NCBI GenBank assembly: GCA_963665195.1
Contig: OY762070.1
Coordinates: forward strand, 1,550,001 to 1,614,000
Length of the DNA: 64,000 nt
Reading direction: 5' to 3'
Source: VXYL01 sp963665195
GTDB taxonomy: Bacteria > Pseudomonadota > Gammaproteobacteria > Pseudomonadales > Azotimanducaceae
Shown: in pieces, positions 18,472 to 25,092 of the stretch
How the letters are laid out: each line of letters starts with the position of its first letter
How positions within the stretch are numbered: the stretch's first letter is position 1
The notes under the pieces: generated by a model
The model's database searches: none
What the model was told of the DNA's origin: nothing
The model's input: the letters and a program-made list of their open reading frames with translations, nothing else
Position numbers and translations under genes: made by a program

Positions 18472-18777
18472 ATGGGACGCCGCAGGTACACGGCCGACTT
18501 CAAGCGCAAGGTGGTGGTGGAGGCGATGCGCGGCGACGCGACGGTGCGGGACATCGCGGCGGAGCACGGCATCAACCCGAACCAGCTGAGCCGTTGGAAG
18601 ACGGAGGCGTACGACGGGCTGCTGGACGTGTTCGGCGAGGGCCGGAGCGGGACGGCGGCGCGCGAGACGGAGGAGCTGGTGGAGCGGCTGTACGCGCGGA
18701 TCGGCGAGCTGGTTGTGGAGCGGGATTTTTTTTCGAGGGCTTCCGGGCCCTCGGCCGCGAGGAGAAGGTCCGGCTGA
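18472..18777 (+). CDS. IS3-family transposase OrfA
   Basis: 101 residues from MGRRRYTADFKRKVVVEAM. The helix-turn-helix (VRDIAAEHGINPNQLSRWK, about residues 25-43) binds the IS ends, and the leucine-zipper-like ELVERLYARIGELVVERDF follows. The frame ends shortly after a run of eight T residues at 18726-18733, where a -1 shift leads into orfB. The ATG is 63 bases inside the left inverted repeat. Confidence 0.9.
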   Translation: MGRRRYTADFKRKVVVEAMRGDATVRDIAAEHGINPNQLSRWKTEAYDGLLDVFGEGRSGTAARETEELVERLYARIGELVVERDFFSRASGPSAARRRSG

Positions 18778-19610
18778 TCCGGGAGGACGACGGCCTGCCG
18801 CTGGCGCGCAAGTGCGAGCTGGCGGGGGTGAGCCGCTCGTCGCTGTACTACGAGCCGCGTCCGGCGGACCCGCGCACGCTCGAGCTGCAGCTGGCGGTCG
18901 ACAAGCTCTGCATGGAGTTCCCGTACTACGGCACGCGGCGGGTGATGCTGCATCTGCGCCGGGAAGGGCACGCGGTGGGGCGCGACAAGGCGCGGAGCCT
19001 GATGGCGGCGGTGGGCTGGCGGACGATCCACCCCGGGCCGCGGACGACGAAGCCGCAGCCGGGGCATCGCGTCTACCCGTACCTGCTGCGCGGGATGGAC
19101 GCGATCCGTCCGGGCGAGGTGTGGTGCGCGGACATCACCTGCATCCCGGTTCGGGGCGGTTTCTTCTACCTGGTGGCGGTGATGGATTGGGCGAGCCGCT
19201 GCGTGCTGTCGTGGGAGATGGACAACACGATGGAGGTCGGGTTCTGCGTGAGCGCGCTGGAGGAGGCGCTGCGGCGCCACGCCGCGCCGTCGATCTCGAA
19301 CACGGACCAGGGCGGGCAGTTCACCAGCGAGGCTTTCCTGCGGCCGCTGCTGGAGGCGGGGGTGCGGATCAGCATGGACGGCAAGGGGCGGTGGATGGAC
19401 AACCGTTTCGTCGAGCGGCTGTGGCGGTCGCTGAAGTACGAGGCGGTGTACCTGGAGGAGATCGCGGGAGGCCACCATGCGCGGCGCCTGATCGGCTCGT
19501 GGATGGACCACTGCAACCACCGGCGCCCGCACCTGGCGTTCGGCGGGCGGACGCCCGCCGAGGTGTTCTTCGACGACCGGGGCGCGGGCCTGCTCGCGGC
19601 GGGCGGGTGA
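18726..19610 (+). CDS. IS3-family transposase OrfB (DDE integrase domain)
   Basis: About 294 residues in the -1 frame relative to orfA, entered at the T8 run: the joined protein reads ERDF-FFEGFRALGREEKVRLI. After a HTH_21-type segment (MEFPYYGTRRVMLHLRREGH) the DDE catalytic acids are seen in WCADITCIPV, SNTDQGGQF and NRFVERLWRSLKYE. No good start codon exists near the beginning of the frame, so it is probably made only as an OrfAB fusion by frameshifting. The catalytic motifs are intact and the element may be active. Confidence 0.88.
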   Translation, partial: FFFEGFRALGREEKVRLIREDDGLPLARKCELAGVSRSSLYYEPRPADPRTLELQLAVDKLCMEFPYYGTRRVMLHLRREGHAVGRDKARSLMAAVGWRTIHPGPRTTKPQPGHRVYPYLLRGMDAIRPGEVWCADITCIPVRGGFFYLVAVMDWASRCVLSWEMDNTMEVGFCVSALEEALRRHAAPSISNTDQGGQFTSEAFLRPLLEAGVRISMDGKGRWMDNRFVERLWRSLKYEAVYLEEIAGGHHARRLIGSWMDHCNHRRPHLAFGGRTPAEVFFDDRGAGLLAAGG

Positions 19611-19896
19611 CGGCGCAAGGGCGGGAACGCGCCGGCGCCTCACCGGCGCCGCGCCGAAGGCGCGGCGCGCCCGGCTCCGTCGGGCTGCGCCCTCCTACGC
19701 CGGGCGCGCAATCCGCCATCCACGGTCGCCTCGAACGGAAGAACGAAGGGCCGACCGTCGCGGCACGACGGGCCGCCCTGAAGAGTTGACGGCGATGCCG
19801 CCGTGCGGCGAGAATGCCGGTCTCGGAGGGCAAAACTTGGATCGGGAACTCACTTGGCTCAGCCCTCAAACTGTCCAAACGAACCCGACCACTTCA

Positions 19897-20084
19897 GTGG
19901 TCATTTCTTCGAAAGATAAAATAATCTTTAGCTAGAAACAACTCTGTCGAGGCATTGTAGGGAAAGATTAGCGAATCTTTCGTGTCTATGCGCCGCGGTT
20001 CTTGCTGGCAGGCGACCACATTGAGCGCCAGGCTACGCCAGCGCGGGCGGCGGCCCCGCACCGCCGCAGCCGCGCGGGTCCGCG
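19897..20084 (-). promoter_or_regulatory. Displaced promoter/operator region of the AlbA_2-type gene
   Basis: This AT-rich stretch holds the original ATG of the interrupted gene (19904 to 19902, minus strand). Upstream are two perfect copies of AAAGAT-N6-ATCTTT at 19912-19929 and 19963-19980. The copies are 51 bp apart, close to five helical turns, which suits two dimers binding one face of the DNA. Autoregulation by the winged-helix protein is a reasonable guess. No other gene is evident between the IS and the tannase stop at 20085. Confidence 0.65.
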
Positions 20085-21641
20085 TCAATCCGCCGCCGGC
20101 GCCACGCAATCGAAGTTCGCCGCGTCGTCCACGTCGCCCTCGCCGCGGTATCGCGCGAACTGCGGGTGCGGACACAGCGGTCGGGTGAAGCGGCGCGTCT
20201 GCTCGACGCGCTCGTCTGGCGCGAGATGGGCGAACGGGGTCGGTCCCGGGTGCTCGGCCAGAATAGAGTCCGGCGCCTCGCCCCGCTCCCGCCAAGCGAC
20301 GATCGCGTCGACGTAGTCGGCGTCCCAAGCGCCAGGGCCGCCCGCGCAGTGCAGCACTCCCGGCATCATGAACAGCCGGAAGAAGTCGTCCACGTTCTCG
20401 CCCTGGCCGTACGAGCCGACGACGCGCTCGTAGTAGTCGATGGCCCGCTGCGGGCGCAGCGGATAGTCGTTCCAGCCCTGGTACATCAGGAGCTTGCCGC
20501 CGCGGTCCCTGAACTCGCGCAGGTCCGCGCTGCGCACGTCCAAAGGCGAGGTGACGTCGCTGATGAGGTGCCGATCGGCGATGGGATCGAAGGCGTCCAA
20601 GTCGAAGGTCGGATCCTCGCGCATCAGCAGCGAGAGCATCTCGCCGATGCCAGCGATCACGGAGTCGCCGCCGAACTGTTCGTTCGGCAGCATCCAGAAG
20701 CGCCAGTCGCCGCCGGCCTCGGCGCCCGGCGGCACCCCGGGCGACAGCACGCGGCCGGCCCCGTCGACCATGTCCGCGTAGACCGCGCGGGCCGTTTCGA
20801 TCTGCCCAGCGGTCAGGCACCCTTCCGTCTGGCCCTCCGCGCAGCGCAGCGCCGGCAAGTCCATCTCGCAGCGCAGCGGATCGCCGACCACGCCGTCCTC
20901 CACGCCATCGAGCAGATCGCAGGACTCGCGCGAGGCGTCGTCGAGCACTTTGAGCGCGTCCGGGGTCAGCGGATTCGCCGTCTGCGCCCTGTGCATGCCG
21001 ACCATCCAAGGGATCATCTCCTGGAAGGTGAACGCCGGCGCGCCGGCGATGATGCCGTCGTAGTCGTCCGGAAAGCGCACGGCTTCGAGCATGGCCGCGC
21101 GGCCGCCGTTCGAGCAGCCCTGCAGGTAGGCGTATTCGATCTGGCCCTCTTCCCGGTAGAAATGCGAGACGATGCCCTTGGCGGCCAGCGTCGCCAGGTG
21201 AACGCCGCGGTAGGCGTAGTCCAAGAGCGCCTGCGGCTGCGCGTAGAACGCTGTGCCTTCGCTCGCCTCGTGGCCGGTGTCCGTGGAAGCCATGGCGAAG
21301 CCGCGCGGCAGCAGGCTGGTGGTGTCGCCGATCACGCCCGCGGCGCCGCCGACCGCCGTGAACATCAGGCGCCGGTTCCAGACCGCGCACAGCTCTCCTT
21401 CCGAGCAGGCGTTCACCGGCATCCGCACCTCGAAGCGGATGGCGCGGCCCACCACGCCGCGCACTCGGCAGTGGGTCGGCAGTTCGGCGGTGCCGGGGAC
21501 CAGGATGCCGGGTTCGATCGCATGCGCGGCATCCGTCAGGCGCACCATGCTCCGGCACCAGTCGCCCCAGCCGCCGGCGAACGATGGCCAGGCGACCCCG
21601 ATGGCCAGCATCACGAGACCGAGTTTCATCATCCGCTTCAC
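20085..21641 (-). CDS. Tannase/feruloyl-esterase family secreted enzyme
   Basis: 518 residues from a GTG at 21641 with GGAG 7 bases upstream; an ATG three codons later is possible. A Sec signal (VKRMMKLGLVMLAIGVAWPSFAG) is followed by the tannase fold. The catalytic triad follows the CS-D-HC pattern: LQGCSNGGRAAM (Ser), MYQGWNDYPL (Asp) and GVLHCAGG (His), with Cys beside Ser and His forming the expected disulfide. Family members hydrolyse gallate, ferulate or other aromatic esters outside the cytoplasm. It is divergent from the Fpg/Nei gene across about 115 bases. Confidence 0.88.
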   Translation of the reverse strand: MKRMMKLGLVMLAIGVAWPSFAGGWGDWCRSMVRLTDAAHAIEPGILVPGTAELPTHCRVRGVVGRAIRFEVRMPVNACSEGELCAVWNRRLMFTAVGGAAGVIGDTTSLLPRGFAMASTDTGHEASEGTAFYAQPQALLDYAYRGVHLATLAAKGIVSHFYREEGQIEYAYLQGCSNGGRAAMLEAVRFPDDYDGIIAGAPAFTFQEMIPWMVGMHRAQTANPLTPDALKVLDDASRESCDLLDGVEDGVVGDPLRCEMDLPALRCAEGQTEGCLTAGQIETARAVYADMVDGAGRVLSPGVPPGAEAGGDWRFWMLPNEQFGGDSVIAGIGEMLSLLMREDPTFDLDAFDPIADRHLISDVTSPLDVRSADLREFRDRGGKLLMYQGWNDYPLRPQRAIDYYERVVGSYGQGENVDDFFRLFMMPGVLHCAGGPGAWDADYVDAIVAWRERGEAPDSILAEHPGPTPFAHLAPDERVEQTRRFTRPLCPHPQFARYRGEGDVDDAANFDCVAPAAD

Positions 21642-21756
21642 GTCGCCTCTCCCCGAACCACTGCCAACATGCTCGCACCGTAACCGGAACGTCGGAGCGC
21701 CACAAGCCGAACCCGGCGGATTGCTATGATCGAACCGACACGCGCCGGGGCCGACC

Positions 21757-22662
21757 ATGCCGGAACTGCCGGACCTCACCGTCTACATCGAGCATGTCGA
21801 GCAGCGCGTGCGGGGCACCCGGCTGACGGGCATTCGGCTCGCCAGTCCGTTCCTGCTGCGCTCGGTGTCTCCCAGCGTCGACCAAGTCGCCGGCCGCAAG
21901 GTCGTCGGCGCAAGGCGGCTCGCCAAGCAGATCGTGGTCGAGCTGGAGGGCGGCTTCTACGCCGTGATCCACCTGATGATCGCCGGGCGGCTGCGCTGGC
22001 ACGACGCGACGCGGCAGGCCGTGCCCAAGCGGGTCGGCCTCGCGGCGTTCGATTTCGAGAACGGCACGCTGATCCTCACCGAGGCCAGCAAGAAGAAGCG
22101 GGCGTCGCTGCGGCTCGTCGAGGGCAAGGACGGCCTAGCCGCGCTCGACCCGGGCGGATTGGAGATCGGCGGCATCGACTTCGACGCCTTCTACCGGCGG
22201 CTTCGGGAGACGCCGCATACCGTCAAGCGGGCGCTGACGGACCAGCGGGTGTTCGCCGGCATCGGCAATGCCTACAGCGACGAAATCCTGTTCCGAGCGA
22301 GGATGTCGCCGTTCAAGCAGGGCCGGCACATGGACGAAGACGAGGCGCGGGCGCTGTTCGACGCCTGCCGAACCGTGGTGGCGGAATGGACGGACACGCT
22401 GCGCGAAGAGGCGGCGGGCAGGTTCCCCGGCCAGGGCGGCAGCAAGGTGACGGCCTTCCACCCGCAGATGGCGGTGCATGGCAAGTACAAGGAGCCGTGT
22501 TCCGTGTGCGGCGCGCCGGTGCAGCGCATCGTTCGGCCGGAGAACGAAACGAACTACTGCGCCAACTGCCAGACCGGCGGCAAGCTGCTCGCCGACCGCT
22601 CGCTGTCGCGACTGCTAAAGGACACGTACCCGAAACGGCTGGAAGACTTGGAGGGACGCTGA
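21757..22662 (+). CDS. Fpg/Nei-family DNA glycosylase
   Basis: 301 residues. Pro2 and Glu3 of MPELPDL form the usual catalytic N-terminus (imine-forming Pro, acidic Glu). VFAGIGNAYSDEILFRARMSP is the helix-two-turn-helix region. The C-terminal zinc finger is CSVCGAPVQRI...YCANCQTGG with four Cys. These enzymes excise oxidised bases and cleave the abasic site. The protein is longer than E. coli Fpg (269), and K in RLAKQI replaces the conserved beta-hairpin Lys context, so 8-oxoG versus pyrimidine preference is not decided. A TATGAT hexamer at 21725 may be the -10. Confidence 0.87.
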   Translation: MPELPDLTVYIEHVEQRVRGTRLTGIRLASPFLLRSVSPSVDQVAGRKVVGARRLAKQIVVELEGGFYAVIHLMIAGRLRWHDATRQAVPKRVGLAAFDFENGTLILTEASKKKRASLRLVEGKDGLAALDPGGLEIGGIDFDAFYRRLRETPHTVKRALTDQRVFAGIGNAYSDEILFRARMSPFKQGRHMDEDEARALFDACRTVVAEWTDTLREEAAGRFPGQGGSKVTAFHPQMAVHGKYKEPCSVCGAPVQRIVRPENETNYCANCQTGGKLLADRSLSRLLKDTYPKRLEDLEGR

Positions 22663-22817
22663 TGCCGCGGCGCCGCACTATGCCGGACCGGCCGCAGGTC
22701 GCCGGCGGCTGTACCAACAAAGGGTGTGCGGGCATGTTTCTGGCAAGCACACCAAGGCGGCCCATGGCTCCTGATACGCTAGCTGAGATGTGCCAACCCC
22801 CGAGCGGAGATTTTCAC

Positions 22818-23051
22818 TTGATTGAGTCGCAGTCGACCTCAAAGGCGCAAACGGCCTTGCCGAAAACCGTCCAAGAAGCGCTGGCCGTCGGCCCGAGGGA
22901 CCGGATCTGGCACGTCATATCGGGTTCGGAAGTGCGCATTCTGGCTGTGCGGACGCTGGACGATCTGTTCGGCACTGTCGAATACCATGGCCCTCGGGTT
23001 TCGCTTGCCCACATGGATCACGCCATCGCCGAAGGAGCTCAGCGCCGGTGA
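22818..23051 (+). CDS. AbrB/SpoVT-type DNA-binding protein, orphan antitoxin-like
   Basis: 77 residues if started at TTG 22818, which has GCGGAGA 8 bases upstream; an ATG at 22788 would add ten residues. The segment SKAQTALPKTVQEALAVGPRDRIWHVISGSEVRIL is the swapped-hairpin AbrB fold (K-x-Q-xx-LP-x-x-V-x-x-AL-x-x-x-x-GD). The remainder resembles PrlF/MazE-like antitoxins. No toxin gene follows in the 85 bases before the next, convergent gene, so it is an orphan or a transition-state-type regulator. Confidence 0.72.
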   Translation: MIESQSTSKAQTALPKTVQEALAVGPRDRIWHVISGSEVRILAVRTLDDLFGTVEYHGPRVSLAHMDHAIAEGAQRR

Positions 23052-23136
23052 GGCCTAAGGGGTGTAGGACCGAACTCTTATAGCGCAGCAGCAGACGTGG
23101 CTCCGGTACTGCCCGTGGCCGCACACTCCCGTCGCA

Positions 23137-24204
23137 TTAGGCGTCGCGCTCAGGCCGGCGGCGACGCAGGGCGGTGGACGAGATGTCGTAGCGGAACGCG
23201 CTCTCGGGGACGCCCTCGCTCAGGGTGCGGAGCGCGTCCGGCAGCGCCAGGTCGTCCAAGGTCTGGAAGATGCCCGCCACGACCCGCCCGTAGACGAGGA
23301 AGCGGCAGCCGCAGTCCTGCAGTTCGGCGAGGGCGGCGTCTCGGGCACGGCGGCCGCCGTAGTAGCGCGGCTCGGCGATGCGCAGCAGCGTGTCCGCGCC
23401 CACGACGAAGACGATGCCGCCGCCGAGGGTCCGGGCCTTGGCGAGAAACGTGGGCGTGTTGGTGACGACTACCTCCCGGCTATCGAACTGCGCCACGCGC
23501 GCGTTCAGATCCACGTAGTCGAGCGGCGGCTTGTCCACGTTCGCGATGCAGAGCTCGAAGCCGACCGCCATGCCGAGGCGCCGCGCCGCGTCCTCGCGCA
23601 TCGCCCGGTGGCCGTCATGGAGGGGGTCGAACGCGCCCGGCAGGATCGCGCCGAAGTCCTGCGCAGCGACATGCGCCCGGTCGCCGCGCATGAGCTGCGC
23701 CAACTCGCGCGAACCCCTCGCGTCCTCCGCCGCGGGCGTGGCCTCGCCGACGCCGAGCGAGGACGCGAGCGCCCGCAAGCCGAGCTCCGTCACGCGGCCC
23801 TCTTCCTCGCGCCGGGTCAGCGCGTCCTTGACCAGATCGAGCGTCCAGCTGCGCGTCGCCGCGTCGCTCTGGAAGGCAAGATGCGCCCGATGCTCGCCGC
23901 GCTTCGGGCGATTGGTAGCCAGCGCCGCGGTCACGGCGAAGCCGAAGTCGCCGCCGAGGTCCAGCGCCCGGGTGAATGCCCGCATCGCCAGCGCCCGGGC
24001 CGTCGCCGCGCTGCATGACTGCGCCGGCGTCGCGCCCAGAAACTCCGCCATCGACTGCTCCGCGTAGGGAACGACGGCTTCCAGGACGGTCGCGGATGCC
24101 CCCGGCGTCGACAGCAGTTCCGCAAGCAGGCCGGCGCCGCCCCCGGTCGCCACCACCACGCCGCGCCCCGGCGCCGCGTGGATGGCCGCGGCCAGCTCAG
24201 TCAT
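23137..24204 (-). CDS. CinA-like domain fused to NadD-like nucleotidyltransferase
   Basis: 355 residues with two domains. Residues 1-150 resemble CinA C-terminal (NMN deamidase-like) proteins: VVVATGGGAGLLAELL, ARALAMRAFTRALDLG, FGFAVTAALATNRPKRG. Residues 185-355 are a Rossmann nucleotidyltransferase: GAFDPLHDGH (HxGH at 196-199), VVTNTPTFLAKA and the C-terminal ISSTALRRR (ISSTxxR) mark the NadD/NMNAT family. Together they suggest pyridine-nucleotide recycling, with deamidation followed by adenylylation in one polypeptide. The start overlaps the stop of the upstream hydrolase by 8 bases (ATGACTGA). Domain assignments are good; the activities are inferred. Confidence 0.77.
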   Translation of the reverse strand: MTELAAAIHAAPGRGVVVATGGGAGLLAELLSTPGASATVLEAVVPYAEQSMAEFLGATPAQSCSAATARALAMRAFTRALDLGGDFGFAVTAALATNRPKRGEHRAHLAFQSDAATRSWTLDLVKDALTRREEEGRVTELGLRALASSLGVGEATPAAEDARGSRELAQLMRGDRAHVAAQDFGAILPGAFDPLHDGHRAMREDAARRLGMAVGFELCIANVDKPPLDYVDLNARVAQFDSREVVVTNTPTFLAKARTLGGGIVFVVGADTLLRIAEPRYYGGRRARDAALAELQDCGCRFLVYGRVVAGIFQTLDDLALPDALRTLSEGVPESAFRYDISSTALRRRRPERDA

Positions 24205-25081
24205 CGGCCAGGAACTGCTGCAGGATCTCCAGGAACCGATCGAGCCGGTCGTGATGCACCCAGTGCCCGGCGTCGTCGACGCCGATGGAGCGGGCGTTGC
24301 GGAACACTTCCAAGCGCCCGTCCTGCTGCGGGTCCGACGCCCAGGACTCCGCGCCGTGGATCAGCAGCGTGGGGCACATGATGCGGCGGTAAAGGCCGAA
24401 GGTCTGCTGCGCGGAAAGGCCGATGGGCGACCAGGCGCGCATGTAGTTGTCGAACTTCCAGCTATAGGTGCCGTCTTCGTTCTGGTTGCTGCCGTGGATG
24501 GTGAGATGGCGCGCCTGCTCCTCGGTCAGATGCGGGTTGGCCTGCTGCATGCGCTGAAAGGCGTCTTCCAAGGTGGGGTAGCGTTTCGGTATCCGCCCCG
24601 ACAGCGTGCGCAGATTGCCGACCCACTCGCGCAGCCGCTCGTGGCCCGGCGTCGAGTCGTCCGACCCCACCGCCGACATGCCCATGCCTTCGATGGAGAC
24701 CAGCTTGCGGACCTTCTCCGGGAACAGGCCGGCATAGGCGAGCGACACCGACCCGCCCATGGAATGGCCGACCACGACCAGGTCGTCGAGCCCCGTCTGG
24801 CGGACCAGTTGCGCGATGTCGTAGACGTAGTCGATGGTGGTGTACGCGCCGCCGACCAGCCACTGCGAATCGCCGTGGCCGCGCAGGTCCGGGGCGATGA
24901 TGTGGTAGTCGGCCTTCAGCGCCTGCGCCACCCAGTCCCAGTTCCGGCAGTGGTCGCGGCCGCCATGCACGAGCAGCAGCGGCGGTGCGCCTTCGTTGCC
25001 CCAGTCCACGTAATGCAGGCGCAGGCGCTGCGAGAAGTAGATGTGCGAGGTGGGCCCGCCCTTCAATGCCGAGTCGGTCAT
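24197..25081 (-). CDS. Alpha/beta hydrolase
   Basis: 294 residues from ATG 25081. LLVHGGRDHCRNWD is the oxyanion-hole segment, VVVGHSMGGSVSLAY the nucleophile elbow (Ser in GHSMG), CPTLLIHGAESWASD holds the acid, and DDAGHWVHHDR the catalytic His. It resembles soluble epoxide-hydrolase or ester-hydrolase type enzymes. It starts 11 bases after the CoA-transferase stop and overlaps the next gene, so the three form one operon. It may act on a CoA-thioester-derived or ester intermediate; the substrate is unknown. Confidence 0.88.
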   Translation of the reverse strand: MTDSALKGGPTSHIYFSQRLRLHYVDWGNEGAPPLLLVHGGRDHCRNWDWVAQALKADYHIIAPDLRGHGDSQWLVGGAYTTIDYVYDIAQLVRQTGLDDLVVVGHSMGGSVSLAYAGLFPEKVRKLVSIEGMGMSAVGSDDSTPGHERLREWVGNLRTLSGRIPKRYPTLEDAFQRMQQANPHLTEEQARHLTIHGSNQNEDGTYSWKFDNYMRAWSPIGLSAQQTFGLYRRIMCPTLLIHGAESWASDPQQDGRLEVFRNARSIGVDDAGHWVHHDRLDRFLEILQQFLADD

Positions 25082-25092
25082 TTCTTCGTTCC

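Larger units (their letters stand above)
18409..19896 (+). mobile_element. IS3-family insertion sequence, about 1488 bp
   Basis: The ends are TGAAGTGGTCGGG at the left (18409-18421) and its perfect inverted copy at the right (19884-19896); after a 7-base spacer GGACAGT is also shared by both ends. The element begins TG and ends CA as usual for IS3. A 3-bp GTG direct repeat (18406-18408 and 19897-19899) is the likely target duplication. It carries orfA and orfB in overlapping frames. Bases 19611-19883 after orfB hold no gene, only GC-rich short hairpins. The element interrupts the AlbA_2-type gene. Confidence 0.92.

Noticed and set aside
16776..19643. A 955-codon minus-strand frame running through the whole IS into the AlbA_2-type gene
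   Set aside because: The part opposite the transposase is low-complexity antisense. Only the 16776-18408 portion shows real domains, and the IS ends and target duplication explain the join.
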